A DNA stretch of 64,000 nt from Phytopseudomonas daroniae (GCF_004327285.1 NZ_QJUI01000018.1:46314-110313); one strand, 5' to 3'. Numbered from the stretch's first letter, positions 25,602 through 34,487 are shown. The notes: generated from the letters alone by a model not told the origin. Program-made: numbers and translations.

Positions 25602-26258
25602 TCAGTCGCGCAGAGAGATGACTGGCCAGCCGCGTTTCTGCGCTTCGGCCAACAGGTTCGGATCGGGGTCGACGGCGACTGGCCGGCTGACCTGTTCCAG
25701 CAGCGGCAGGTCGTTCATCGAGTCGCTGTAGAAGCTGCTGTCGGACAGGTCGAAGCCGTTTTCCTGCAGCCAGCGCTCCAGGCGGGTGACCTTGCCTTCG
25801 CGGAAGCACGGCACATCGGTGGTGCGGCCGGTATAGCGGCCGTCGACCATCTCGCACTCGGTAGCCAGTAGTGTATCGACACCCAGGCGCGCGGCGATCG
25901 GCGCAGTGACGAAACGGTTGGTGGCGGTGATGATCAGCAGCTTGTCGCCGGCCGTGCGGTGCTCGTCGAGCAGGGCCAGCCCCTTCGGCAGAATGATCGG
26001 TTCGATGCATTCGGCCATGAATTGCTCATGCCACGCCTGCAGCTGTGCCATTTCGGTACGGCCGAAGATGTCCAGGGTGAAGTTCAGGTAGTCGGTGATG
26101 TTCAGGCGCCCGGACAGGTAATCCTGGTAGAAGGCATCGTTGCGGGCCTTGTAGGTCGCGCCATCGAGAATGCCGCGCTCGCACAGCCAGTCGCCCCAGG
26201 CGTGGTCGCTGTCGCCGCCGAGCAGGGTGTTGTCGAGATCGAATAAAGCCAAACGCAC
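25602..26258 (-). CDS. HAD-IB hydrolase, probable histidinol-phosphate phosphatase
   Basis: A 218-residue haloacid-dehalogenase-like phosphatase. Motif I is FDLDNTLLGGDSD (Asp nucleophile and Asp+2, residues 6-8), motif II is IITATN, motif III is Lys in EGKVTRLERW, and motif IV is FYSDSMNDLPLL. It belongs to the PSP/HAD-IB group. The P. aeruginosa gene at this locus (PA0335, beside rppH and ptsP) has been reported as the histidinol-phosphate phosphatase of histidine synthesis; equating this gene with it rests on size and neighbours. A general phosphoserine-phosphatase-like role is the alternative. Confidence 0.82.
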   Translation of the reverse strand: MRLALFDLDNTLLGGDSDHAWGDWLCERGILDGATYKARNDAFYQDYLSGRLNITDYLNFTLDIFGRTEMAQLQAWHEQFMAECIEPIILPKGLALLDEHRTAGDKLLIITATNRFVTAPIAARLGVDTLLATECEMVDGRYTGRTTDVPCFREGKVTRLERWLQENGFDLSDSSFYSDSMNDLPLLEQVSRPVAVDPDPNLLAEAQKRGWPVISLRD

Positions 26259-26434
26259 AGAGCCACCTCTTTATACAGGGCCATGGAAGGCGCCAGAATA
26301 GCGGCTTTGCCGGGCTGGGGAAAACCTGATCGGGCATCGCGGCCGGGCTGTTGCGAAGTCCCTTGCGGGCGCGTTGCCGCTGTCCCGAGCTTTATGGAAC
26401 AATGCCGGAACATGCGTTTACGAGGTTGTGCGCC

Positions 26435-26914
26435 GTGATCGATCCTGATGGTTTTCGCCCCAACGTCGGCATCATTCTCACCAATGATGTCGGCCAGGTG
26501 CTCTGGGCGCGTCGAATTAACCAGGATGCCTGGCAGTTCCCGCAAGGCGGCATCAATGACCGCGAAACGCCGGAAGAGGCGTTGTACCGCGAATTGAACG
26601 AAGAAGTGGGTCTCGAGCAGCAGGATGTGAAAATTCTCGCCTGTACCCGGGGCTGGTTGAGGTATCGTCTGCCGCAGCGCCTGGTGCGTACCCACAGCCA
26701 ACCGCTGTGCATCGGCCAGAAGCAGAAGTGGTTTTTGTTGCGCCTGACCGCTGATGAGCAGCGGGTGCGCATGGATCTGACCGGCAAGCCCGAGTTCGAC
26801 GGCTGGCGCTGGGTCAGTTACTGGTATCCGTTGGGGCAGGTGGTCACATTCAAGCGCGAAGTTTATCGTCGCGCGCTCAAGGAACTCGCACCGCGCCTGC
26901 TGGCACGGGACTAG
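26435..26914 (+). CDS. rppH: RNA pyrophosphohydrolase (Nudix), GTG start
   Basis: Removes pyrophosphate from the 5' triphosphate end of mRNAs and so triggers RNase E decay. It has 159 residues. The Nudix box is GGINDRETPEEALYRELNEEVGL, and the SQPLCIGQKQKWFLLRL region matches RppH/NudH. GTG at 26435 is chosen because family members begin M-I-D-x-D-G-F-R-P-N-V-G, and VIDPDGFRPNVG starts exactly there; the in-frame ATG 28 codons upstream adds an unrelated extension. ptsP follows after 12 bp, the usual gammaproteobacterial pair. Confidence 0.94.
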   Translation: MIDPDGFRPNVGIILTNDVGQVLWARRINQDAWQFPQGGINDRETPEEALYRELNEEVGLEQQDVKILACTRGWLRYRLPQRLVRTHSQPLCIGQKQKWFLLRLTADEQRVRMDLTGKPEFDGWRWVSYWYPLGQVVTFKREVYRRALKELAPRLLARD

Positions 26915-26926
26915 ACAGGGTCAGGC

Positions 26927-29206
26927 ATGCTCAACACGCTGCGCAAGATCGTCCAGGAAGTCAACGCCGCCAAGGATCTCAAGGCAGCGCTGGGCATCAT
27001 CGTGCAGCGCGTCAAGGAAACCATGGGCACCCAGGTGTGCTCGGTTTACCTGCTCGATCCGGAGAGCAACCGTTTCGTGCTGATGGCCACCGATGGCCTC
27101 AACAAACGCTCCATCGGCAAGGTCAGCATGGCGCCCAACGAAGGCCTGGTCGGCCTGGTCGGCACCCGTGAAGAGCCGCTGAACCTCGAGAACGCCTCCG
27201 AGCACCCACGCTATCGCTACTTCGCCGAGACCGGTGAAAAACGCTACGCCTCCTTCCTCGGCTCGCCGATCATCCACCACCGCCGGGTGATGGGCGTGCT
27301 GGTCGTGCAGCAGAAAGAGCGCCGCCAGTTCGATGAGGGTGAAGAAGCCTTCCTGGTGACCATGAGCGCGCAGCTCGCCGGGGTTATCGCCCACGCCGAG
27401 GCCACCGGCTCGATCCGCGGCCTGGGCAGGCAGGGCAAGGGTATCCAGGAAGCCAAGTTCGTCGGTGTGCCAGGCTCGCCCGGTGCTGCCGTCGGTACCG
27501 CTGTGGTGGTGCTGCCGCCGGCCGATCTGGAGGTGGTGCCCGACAGGGTGGTCAGCGATATCGATGCCGAGCTGAAGCTGTTCAACGATGCGCTGGAAGG
27601 CGTGCGCGGCGATATGCGCAACCTTTCGGAGCGCATGGCCACCCAGTTGCGCCCGGAAGAGCGCGCGCTGTTCGACGTCTACCTGATGATGCTCGAAGAC
27701 GCCGCTCTCGGTAACGAAGTGGTCAAGATCATCAAGACCGGCCAATGGGCCCAGGGCGCGTTGCGGCATGTGGTCAGCGAGCACATCAACCGTTTCGAAC
27801 TGATGGACGATGCCTACCTGCGCGAGCGTGCATCGGACGTCAGGGATCTTGGCCGCCGTCTGCTCGCCTATCTGCAACAGGCACGGCAGCAGACGCTGGT
27901 CTACCCGGACAACTGCATTCTGGTCGCCGAAGAGCTGTCGCCTGCCATGCTCGGCGAAGTGCCGGAAGGCAAGCTGGTCGGCCTGGTGTCGGTACAGGGT
28001 TCGGGCAACTCCCATGTGGCGATCTTCGCCCGTGCCATGGGCATTCCCACGGTGATGGGCGCGGTCGAGCTGCCGTATTCGAAGATCGACGGCATTCAGT
28101 TGATCGTCGACGGTTACCACGGCGAAGTCTTCACCAACCCCAGCGAAATCCTGCGCAAGCAGTATGCCGATGTGGTCGAGGAAGATCGCCAACTGACCAA
28201 GGGCCTCGACGCCCTGCGTGCGCTGCCCTGCGAGACCCTGGACGGTCATCACATGCCGTTGTGGGTCAATACCGGCCTGCTCGCCGATGTGGTGCGGGCC
28301 CAGGAGCGTGGCGCCGAAGGCGTTGGCCTGTACCGCACCGAAGTGCCTTTCATGATCAAGGATCGCTTCCCCAGCGAGAAGGAACAGCTGGCGATCTACC
28401 GCGAGCAGCTGGCGGCCTTCCATCCGCTGCCTGTGACCATGCGTACGCTGGATATCGGTGGCGACAAGGCGCTGAGCTATTTCCCGATCAAGGAAGACAA
28501 CCCCTTCCTTGGTTGGCGCGGCATCCGCGTGACCCTCGACCACCCGGAAATTTTCCTGGTGCAGGTGCGCGCCATGCTCAAGGCCAGCGAAGGGCTGGAT
28601 AACCTGCGCATCCTGCTGCCGATGATTTCCGGCATCCAGGAGCTGGAGGAATCGCTGCACCTGATTCACCGCGCCTGGGGCGAAGTGCGCGACGAAGGTA
28701 CCGATGTACCACTGCCGCCCATCGGTGTGATGATCGAGATTCCCGCTGCCGTCTACCAGACCCGCGACCTGGCCCGCCAAGTCGACTTCCTGTCGGTCGG
28801 TTCCAACGACCTGACCCAATACCTGCTGGCGGTGGATCGCAACAACCCGCGCGTCGCCGACCTCTACGACTTCCTCCATCCCGCTGTTCTGCAGGCCTTG
28901 AGCAAAGTGGTCGAAGACGCCCATGCCGAAGGCAAGCCGGTGAGCATCTGCGGCGAAATGGCCGGTGACCCGACCGCTGCCGTATTGCTGATGGCGATGG
29001 GTTTCGACAGCCTGTCGATGAACGCCACCAACCTGCCCAAAGTGAAGTGGCTGCTGCGCCAGATCAGCATGGGCAAGGCCAAGGATCTGCTGAGCCAGGC
29101 GATGCGCATCGACAACCCGCAGGTTATCCACAGCACCCTGCAACTGGCCCTGCGCAACCTCGGCCTGGGCCGGATGATCAACCCGGCGTCGGATATTCAG
29201 GCGTAG
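26927..29206 (+). CDS. ptsP: Phosphoenolpyruvate-protein phosphotransferase of the nitrogen PTS (EI-Ntr)
   Basis: First phosphate-transfer protein of the nitrogen-related PTS: takes phosphate from PEP and passes it to NPr (PtsO) and EIIA-Ntr (PtsN). It has 759 residues. A GAF domain spans about 1-165. The EI N-terminal domain has the phosphorylated His363 in GSGNSHVAIFARAMGIP. The C-terminal TIM-barrel PEP-binding domain has LYRTEVPFM, TLDIGGDKAL and SVGSNDLTQY, with CGEMAGDP near the end. The GAF domain is thought to sense nitrogen metabolites. It is probably co-transcribed with rppH. Confidence 0.96.
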   Translation: MLNTLRKIVQEVNAAKDLKAALGIIVQRVKETMGTQVCSVYLLDPESNRFVLMATDGLNKRSIGKVSMAPNEGLVGLVGTREEPLNLENASEHPRYRYFAETGEKRYASFLGSPIIHHRRVMGVLVVQQKERRQFDEGEEAFLVTMSAQLAGVIAHAEATGSIRGLGRQGKGIQEAKFVGVPGSPGAAVGTAVVVLPPADLEVVPDRVVSDIDAELKLFNDALEGVRGDMRNLSERMATQLRPEERALFDVYLMMLEDAALGNEVVKIIKTGQWAQGALRHVVSEHINRFELMDDAYLRERASDVRDLGRRLLAYLQQARQQTLVYPDNCILVAEELSPAMLGEVPEGKLVGLVSVQGSGNSHVAIFARAMGIPTVMGAVELPYSKIDGIQLIVDGYHGEVFTNPSEILRKQYADVVEEDRQLTKGLDALRALPCETLDGHHMPLWVNTGLLADVVRAQERGAEGVGLYRTEVPFMIKDRFPSEKEQLAIYREQLAAFHPLPVTMRTLDIGGDKALSYFPIKEDNPFLGWRGIRVTLDHPEIFLVQVRAMLKASEGLDNLRILLPMISGIQELEESLHLIHRAWGEVRDEGTDVPLPPIGVMIEIPAAVYQTRDLARQVDFLSVGSNDLTQYLLAVDRNNPRVADLYDFLHPAVLQALSKVVEDAHAEGKPVSICGEMAGDPTAAVLLMAMGFDSLSMNATNLPKVKWLLRQISMGKAKDLLSQAMRIDNPQVIHSTLQLALRNLGLGRMINPASDIQA

Positions 29207-29257
29207 CCATTCGTCGCCGGTTATCGAATGGCGGCATCAAGGCGCAAGCGGACGGTC

Positions 29258-29306
29258 GTAGGATGGGTGAAACCCATCGGAAATTGATGGGTTTCACCCA
29301 TCCTAC
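29258..29306. repeat. Perfect 21-bp inverted repeat with 7-nt loop
   Basis: The left arm begins GTAGGATGGGTGAAACCC (29258-29278) and its exact reverse complement ends at 29306, separated by GGAAATT. It lies 52 bp after ptsP. A partial copy is at 18623-18663. It may serve as a terminator, but there is no U-run. The 291-bp ptsP-NRDE gap otherwise holds only another repeat (29339-29371) and fragments such as GATGGGTCGGGCCGCGTAGG. Confidence 0.85.
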
Positions 29307-29338
29307 GGGCTAATCCAACCTACAGGTCGTGGCCGAAC

Positions 29339-29371
29339 GTAGCCTGGATTAGCCGCAGGCGTAATCCGGGG
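29339..29371. repeat. GTAGCCTGGATTAGCC-type intergenic repeat
   Basis: GTAGCCTGGATTAGCC plus GCAGGCGTAATCCGGG, identical over this length to the copy at 21354-21385 and to the inverted copy at 38921-38956 with small differences. Confidence 0.85.
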
Positions 29372-29497
29372 CCGAAGGCCGTGATCCATGGTTCAACGCG
29401 GGTCACCGACAGGCCTCTTTCGCCTTTGATCAGCCCGTGGATGGGTCGGGCCGCGTAGGTGCGACCCATCCTGCGAACTCATTTTCGAGCCGAGGCG

Positions 29498-30244
29498 CTA
29501 CTCCTCGAATCTCACCTCGCCGATAGGTATGCCCTCGACCCCGAAGCTGCGTTCGATCACGCGTCGCGCTCCGTTTGCATGGGTGAACAGCAGAGTACTG
29601 GCGCGGGTGCCGTAGTTCGGGCTGGCGATAAATACGCTGGACAACAAGCGCTCGGTGCCGAGACCTACGCCCGTATCCGGTAGTGCCTTGTCTTCGGGTT
29701 TTGCGCGATCGGCCAGCAGGGCGAATAGCGATTCCTCGTCGGCGGTCTCCAGCGCCCTGGCAAGCATCGCCTTGGCGCGCTGCAGCTTCGGCCACGGCGT
29801 GTCCATATCCGCGTTGGACACCCCATGGATACCCGCTGGCAAGGCTCGAGCCTGGTTGCTCTGGGAGTTGAAGTGCCAGAGTGCCTGACGGTCGCCGACC
29901 AGCAGATTGAAGCCGCTGTACTCATTCGCTTCGCTGCGCAGCCTGTCCAGAAAGGCTTCGGGAGGCAGGTCATCCTGTAGAAAGCGCAGAGGCAGCTCAC
30001 CCCTTGAGCGGGCGCCTTGGGCTGAACGTGGGTCGCGGATATTGGTCAGGGCGGCGAAGCGCCCGCCAGGGGCAATGCCGAGCCAGGTGCCGCCGGCCTG
30101 CAGGTCACGTCCGGCAACCAGCCCTGGCATTTCCGGCCATTCAAATAGAGCGGCGCTGGGGCGCGCATAGAATTCGTCGCGATTGGCGGCGACCAGCAGT
30201 GGCAGGTTATGGCCGGGGCGCCAGGCGAGGACGATCAGGCACAT
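29498..30244 (-). CDS. NRDE family (TANGO2-like) Ntn-hydrolase-type protein
   Basis: A 248-residue protein whose N-terminus MCLIVLAW and following AANRDEFYARPS are the family signature. Cys2 would become the N-terminal nucleophile after Met removal if the protein is an active Ntn-hydrolase. LTNIRDPRS and GFNLLVGD are further conserved blocks. The eukaryotic relative TANGO2 has been linked to heme or lipid handling; the bacterial role is not established. The start overlaps the end of the upstream MreB-like gene by 10 bp, suggesting translational coupling. Confidence 0.85.
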   Translation of the reverse strand: MCLIVLAWRPGHNLPLLVAANRDEFYARPSAALFEWPEMPGLVAGRDLQAGGTWLGIAPGGRFAALTNIRDPRSAQGARSRGELPLRFLQDDLPPEAFLDRLRSEANEYSGFNLLVGDRQALWHFNSQSNQARALPAGIHGVSNADMDTPWPKLQRAKAMLARALETADEESLFALLADRAKPEDKALPDTGVGLGTERLLSSVFIASPNYGTRASTLLFTHANGARRVIERSFGVEGIPIGEVRFEE

Positions 30245-30612
30245 GGGCGCTCCAGTCTGGCGCGCACACCTGCAGCGTCGAGGGGCTCGCCGACATGCAC
30301 CACGACCTTGTTTGCACCGCTACCTTTGCCCAACTCGAGCAGCAGGCGCTCTTCGACCTGAGAAAGCCCGCCTTCCAATCGTTCGAGCGGATGAATGACC
30401 ATGCGCGGTGGCAGGCTCGGGCGCAGGAAGCGTTTACGGATCAATGACTGAGCAGCCTTCTTGATCAGCTGATCGGCAATGCTGAAATCGGCGACCAGCA
30501 AACGCACGTTGCTGAAGGGCGGCGCGGCCTGCAGTTCCAGTTCGTTACCACTTTCCAGATGCGTCATATGCAGGTGATTACAGGCGATACGCAGATAAAG
30601 TGTGTTGAACAC
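30235..30612 (-). CDS. Short protein with MreB-like segment, conserved hypothetical
   Basis: A 125-residue protein. ADFSIADQLIKKAAQSLI and MVIHPLERLEGGLSQVEERLLLELGKGSGANKVVVHVGEPLDAAGV align in pattern with the MreB phosphate-binding neighbourhood ('D..V...', 'P...SQVERRA....G.GA..V.....P.AAA'), so it may be a truncated actin-fold relative. It lacks room for a full ATPase fold. Such proteins are sometimes labelled MreB; a role in cell shape is not supported by the sequence. It overlaps the NRDE gene by 10 bp. Confidence 0.5.
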   Translation of the reverse strand: MFNTLYLRIACNHLHMTHLESGNELELQAAPPFSNVRLLVADFSIADQLIKKAAQSLIRKRFLRPSLPPRMVIHPLERLEGGLSQVEERLLLELGKGSGANKVVVHVGEPLDAAGVRARLERPCA

Positions 30613-30726
30613 AGCGGGTTTTTCTCATCCATGGAAAGTGCCACTTTACGCAAAGCCACCAATCGTCGTGAAGTAGAGTGCATGGCCGGCTTCCGTTACC
30701 ATGCCGCATTGCTTGGCGGAAACATC

Positions 30727-31509
30727 ATGGTCTTCTTAATCTACATACTGCTCGGCGCAGCGGCGGGCCTGCTGGCCGGGCTGTTTGGCGTCGGTGGCGG
30801 CATGATCATCGTGCCGGTGCTGATCATCAGCTTCACCGCCCAGGGCTTCGATGCCTCCGTGTTGACCCATATGGCAGTAGGCACGTCGTTGGCCACCATC
30901 CTGTTCACCTCGATCAATGCCGTGCGCGAGCATCACAGCCGCGGTGCGGTACGCTGGGGGCTGTTCGTCTGGCTCACCGTGGGTATCGTGCTGGGCTCGG
31001 TACTTGGCGCGGTGACCGCAGACGCCATCGACGGCCAGGTGCTGCAGAAGATCATTGGCGTATTCGCTCTGTGCGTCGCCCTGCAACTGGCTGTGGATCT
31101 CAAGCCCAAGGCCAGCCGTGACGTGCCCGGCAAGACCGGCCTGGGCGTCGCCGGTGGCGTGATCGGCTGGGCATCGGCGATCATCGGCATCGGTGGCGGC
31201 TCGTTGACCGTGCCGTTCCTGGCCTGGCGCGGCGTGTCCATGCAGCAGGCGGTGGCGACATCTTCGGCGTGCGGCTGGCCCATCGCGGCGGCTGGCGCCC
31301 TGAGTTATCTGTGGCTGGGGTCGGGCGACGCGCGTCTGCCTGAGTGGAGCCTGGGTTACGTTTATCTGCCGGCGCTGCTGGGTATCGCCCTGACCAGCGT
31401 GTTTTTCGCGCGCACCGGTGCGCGCCTGGCCCATCGTTTGTCGCCGCGTGTGCTCAAGCGTCTGTTCGCATTGCTGCTGGTCATCGTCGGCCTGAATTTT
31501 CTGTTGTGA
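30727..31509 (+). CDS. TauE/SafE (TSUP) family sulfite/anion exporter-type permease
   Basis: A 260-residue membrane protein with about eight hydrophobic helices and the duplicated TSUP motif: GLLAGLFGVGGGMIIVPVL in the first half and SAIIGIGGGSLTVPFL in the second. The family moves sulfite, sulfoacetate or other anions; the substrate here is unknown. ATG at 30727 is chosen because it directly precedes the first helix and follows GGCGGA; longer in-frame starts overlap the divergent gene. lgt follows 9 bp downstream, probably in one transcript with thyA. Confidence 0.85.
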   Translation: MVFLIYILLGAAAGLLAGLFGVGGGMIIVPVLIISFTAQGFDASVLTHMAVGTSLATILFTSINAVREHHSRGAVRWGLFVWLTVGIVLGSVLGAVTADAIDGQVLQKIIGVFALCVALQLAVDLKPKASRDVPGKTGLGVAGGVIGWASAIIGIGGGSLTVPFLAWRGVSMQQAVATSSACGWPIAAAGALSYLWLGSGDARLPEWSLGYVYLPALLGIALTSVFFARTGARLAHRLSPRVLKRLFALLLVIVGLNFLL

Positions 31510-31518
31510 GGAATCCTG

Positions 31519-32322
31519 ATGCTGCCCTACCCGAATATTGATCCGGTCGCCCTCGACCTGGGCTTTCTGCAGATTCACTGGTACGGCCTGATGTACCTGG
31601 TCGGCATCGGCGGTGCCTGGTTCCTCGCTTCGCGCCGGCTGCACGCCTTCGATCCGGGCTGGAGCAAGGAGAAACTGTCCGACCTGGTGTTCTGGGTGGC
31701 CATGGGGGTGATCGTCGGCGGCCGCCTGGGTTACGTGCTGTTCTATGACCTGTCGGCCTACATCGCCAACCCGCTGCTGATCCTCGAAGTGTGGAAGGGC
31801 GGCATGTCGTTCCACGGTGGGCTGATCGGCGTGATGCTGGCCACCTGGTGGTTCGGCAAGCGCAACGGCAAGAGTTTCTTCGAGCTGATGGACTTTATCG
31901 CGCCACTGGTGCCGATCGGTCTGGGCGCCGGGCGTATCGGTAACTTCATCAATGCCGAGCTGTGGGGCAAGGCCAGTGACGTACCCTGGGCGATGGTGTT
32001 CCCCACCGACCCCGAGCAACTGGCGCGTCACCCTTCGCAGCTGTACCAGTTCGCCCTGGAAGGCGTGGCCTTGTTCACCATCCTCTGGTTCTACTCGCGC
32101 AAACCACGGCCGACCATGGCGGTCTCGGGCATGTTCGCGGTGTGCTACGGCATCTTCCGTTTCATCGTCGAGTTCGTTCGCGTGCCGGATGCTCAGCTCG
32201 GTTACCTGGCCTGGGGCTGGCTGACCATGGGCCAGGTGCTCTGCGTACCGATGATCCTCGCCGGCCTGGGCCTGATCGCCTACGCCTACAAACGCCAGGC
32301 CGCCCAGGGAGTCGCGCAATGA
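31519..32322 (+). CDS. lgt: Prolipoprotein diacylglyceryl transferase
   Basis: Inner-membrane enzyme that attaches diacylglycerol from phosphatidylglycerol to the lipobox Cys, the first step of lipoprotein maturation. It has 267 residues and seven helices. The periplasmic signature GAGRIGNFINAELWG, the essential His in MSFHGGLIG, and HPSQLYQ are all present. GAGGAA precedes the ATG. Its TGA overlaps the thyA ATG (ATGA), the usual lgt-thyA pair. Confidence 0.96.
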   Translation: MLPYPNIDPVALDLGFLQIHWYGLMYLVGIGGAWFLASRRLHAFDPGWSKEKLSDLVFWVAMGVIVGGRLGYVLFYDLSAYIANPLLILEVWKGGMSFHGGLIGVMLATWWFGKRNGKSFFELMDFIAPLVPIGLGAGRIGNFINAELWGKASDVPWAMVFPTDPEQLARHPSQLYQFALEGVALFTILWFYSRKPRPTMAVSGMFAVCYGIFRFIVEFVRVPDAQLGYLAWGWLTMGQVLCVPMILAGLGLIAYAYKRQAAQGVAQ

Positions 32323-33113
32323 AACAGTACCTCGACCTGATGCGCCACGTGCGCGAGAACGGCACCTTCAAGGAAGACCGCACCGGCACCGGTACCTACA
32401 GCGTGTTCGCGCACCAGATGCGCTTCGACCTGGCCGACGGCTTTCCCCTGGTGACCACCAAGAAATGCCACCTCAAGTCCATCATTCATGAGTTGCTGTG
32501 GTTCCTGCAGGGCGACACCAACATCAAGTACCTGAAGGACAACGGCGTGCGCATCTGGGACGAGTGGGCCGACGAGAACGGCGATCTCGGGCCGGTTTAC
32601 GGCTATCAGTGGCGCAACTGGCCGGCGCCGAACGGCGAGTCGGTCGACCAGATCGCCAAGCTGATCGAGATGATCAGGAAGAACCCGGACTCGCGCCGCC
32701 TGATGGTATCCGCCTGGAACCCGGCGCTGGTCGAGCAGATGGCCCTGCCGCCGTGCCACGCGCTGTTCCAGTTCTACGTCGCCGACGGCAAGCTCAGCTG
32801 CCAGCTGTATCAGCGTTCGGCGGACATCTTCCTCGGCGTGCCTTTCAATATCGCCAGCTATGCGCTGCTGACCCTGATGGTGGCCCAGGTGACTGGCCTG
32901 CAACCGGGCGAGTTCATCTGGACGGGCGGCGACTGCCACCTGTACGCGAACCATCTGGAGCAGGCCGATCTGCAACTGACCCGCGAGCCGCTGCCGCTGC
33001 CGACCATGAAGCTCAATCCCGAGGTGAAGGATCTGTTCGCCTTCCGTTTCGAGGATTTCGAACTGGTCGGCTATGAAGCGCATCCGCATATCAAGGCGCC
33101 GGTGGCGGTCTAG
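32319..33113 (+). CDS. thyA: Thymidylate synthase
   Basis: Methylates dUMP to dTMP using 5,10-methylenetetrahydrofolate. It has 264 residues, the E. coli-type length. The nucleophile is Cys146 in LPPCHALFQFYV, with QRSADIFLGVPFNIASYALL and the C-terminal HPHIKAPVAV. The ATG overlaps the lgt stop by 4 bp, so translation is likely coupled. folA, which regenerates the folate, lies 7 kb downstream on the same strand but not in the same operon. Confidence 0.97.
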   Translation: MKQYLDLMRHVRENGTFKEDRTGTGTYSVFAHQMRFDLADGFPLVTTKKCHLKSIIHELLWFLQGDTNIKYLKDNGVRIWDEWADENGDLGPVYGYQWRNWPAPNGESVDQIAKLIEMIRKNPDSRRLMVSAWNPALVEQMALPPCHALFQFYVADGKLSCQLYQRSADIFLGVPFNIASYALLTLMVAQVTGLQPGEFIWTGGDCHLYANHLEQADLQLTREPLPLPTMKLNPEVKDLFAFRFEDFELVGYEAHPHIKAPVAV

Positions 33114-33128
33114 GCTGCTTCGTCACGG

Positions 33129-33154
33129 GCGAGCGATATTTATTCATCGCTCGC
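33129..33154. repeat. 9-bp hairpin downstream of thyA
   Basis: GCGAGCGAT (33129-33137) and ATCGCTCGC (33146-33154) form a perfect stem around an AT-rich 8-nt loop, with no U-run. It may protect the mRNA 3' end. A degenerate REP-like TAGGAGCCGG stretch follows near 33195. Confidence 0.5.
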
Positions 33155-33237
33155 AAGCGGACTCCTGCACCCGTGGTGTCCGCCACGATCCCGTAGGAGC
33201 CGGGGGGCGATTGCCGAGCGTACTACAAGCGTAATCC

Positions 33238-33567
33238 TCAGGTTCGCAATGAAAAGCGCCGGGCGATCTCCTCGACGCATTCGCTCGACCCGCTGAGTTT
33301 CCACTCCATCCAGTTGTCCCATTCCAGCTTCAGCTCTTGCGGCCCGCGACGCAGCCTGTAGCTGTCGTAGTCGATGCCCTTGTCGAAGGCGAGTGGGCTG
33401 TACTGAGCGACCACCTGCCAGCCCTCGGCCTTGAGGCTGTCCAGCAAGCGGTTACCCGTCTCGGTATCGATATCTTCGAGCGTGATGTGATCCGCTGTAC
33501 AAACCGGTTCGCGCTCGCGCCGCCGCTGCTCCAGCCATTGGCGAAATCGTCCTGTCAGCCAGGTCAT
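33238..33567 (-). CDS. Conserved hypothetical protein, coupled to the LysR regulator
   Basis: A 109-residue soluble protein not matched to a known family. It has a basic N-terminus (GRFRQWLEQRRRERE), an acidic middle (LEDIDTETGNRLLDSLKAEGWQVVAQYS) and a Trp-rich end (LKLEWDNWMEWKLSG). There is no signal peptide or membrane helix. Its ATG overlaps the LysR stop by 4 bp (ATGA), so it is translated with the regulator. Confidence 0.6.
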   Translation of the reverse strand: MTWLTGRFRQWLEQRRREREPVCTADHITLEDIDTETGNRLLDSLKAEGWQVVAQYSPLAFDKGIDYDSYRLRRGPQELKLEWDNWMEWKLSGSSECVEEIARRFSLRT

Positions 33568-34487
33568 ATCGATGAGCCCTTGCCCAGCCCTTCAGCCAGG
33601 TGGTCGATCAGCACCCGCAGTTTGGGCGGCAGATGGCGGGTCGGGTGGTAGAGAATCCACGCGGTGCCCTGGTAGGAGCCGGTGTAGCGCCACTGTGGCA
33701 GCACCGGTAGCAGCGCGCCAGTTGCCAGTGCGGCGGCGGCGGTGAAGCGTGGTAGGCAGGCGATGCCCAGATGGTCGAGCGCTCCGGTCAGGCGTACTTC
33801 GCTGTGGTTGCTGGCGAAGCGGCCGCTCACCGCCACCACGCATTGCTCTGGCCCGTTGCTGAAGTGCCAGCGGTGATCGTCTGGCGTCTCGTCCAGATAC
33901 AGGCAGGCGTGACGCACCAGTTCGCTGGGGTGCTGAGGCATGCCGTGGCGTTGCAGGTAGTCGGGGCTCGCACACAGCAATTGTTCGACATGGCACAGCG
34001 GCCTGCCGGCCAGGGTGGGTGGTGGCTGATCGGTGATGCTCACCAGCAGGTCGAACTGTTCGCTGATCAGATCCGGGCTGCGGTCGCTGAGGTTGAGGCT
34101 GACATCCACCTCCGGGTAGCGCTGCAGGAAGTCGTTCATCAGTGGCGTGACCAGAAAACGACCAAAGGCCTTGGGCACGCTCAGGCGCACCCGGCCGCGG
34201 GGCCGGCTCATCAACTGTTCGCCCACGTCCAGGGCTGCCTGAGCGGCGTCGAGCATATCCTTGCAGCGCTCGAACACTTCGCTGCCGGCTTCGCTCAGGC
34301 GCAGGCGGCGAGTGGTGCGCTCCAGCAGGCGTACGCCGAGGGTCTGCTCGAGATGGGCGATCTGCCGGCTCACCGCCGAAGCCGTGCTGCCCTGCTGGCG
34401 AGCAGCGGCAGAAAAGCTGCCGGCCTCGACCACGCGTACGAAGATGGCCAGATAAGGGAGCAGCTGTGGAGTTAGATTCGTGCGCAT
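33564..34487 (-). CDS. LysR-family transcriptional regulator
   Basis: A 307-residue protein. The N-terminal winged helix-turn-helix (about 8-66: FVRVVEAGSFSAAARQQGSTASAVSRQIAHLE) is followed by a type-2 periplasmic-binding-like effector domain (about 93-300). It is divergent from the EamA transporter across 92 bp, which is the normal position of a LysR regulator relative to its target, so it probably controls that exporter. The effector is unknown. Confidence 0.9.
   Translation of the reverse strand: MRTNLTPQLLPYLAIFVRVVEAGSFSAAARQQGSTASAVSRQIAHLEQTLGVRLLERTTRRLRLSEAGSEVFERCKDMLDAAQAALDVGEQLMSRPRGRVRLSVPKAFGRFLVTPLMNDFLQRYPEVDVSLNLSDRSPDLISEQFDLLVSITDQPPPTLAGRPLCHVEQLLCASPDYLQRHGMPQHPSELVRHACLYLDETPDDHRWHFSNGPEQCVVAVSGRFASNHSEVRLTGALDHLGIACLPRFTAAAALATGALLPVLPQWRYTGSYQGTAWILYHPTRHLPPKLRVLIDHLAEGLGKGSSI

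Noticed and set aside
26921..29143. 740-codon minus-strand open frame opposite ptsP
   Set aside because: Antisense of a gene with all catalytic motifs; His/Gln/Asp-rich composition is the usual mirror of high-GC codon use.
30736..32319. 527-codon minus-strand open frame opposite the TSUP and lgt genes
   Set aside because: It spans two real genes and their spacer and has no domain; shadow frame.
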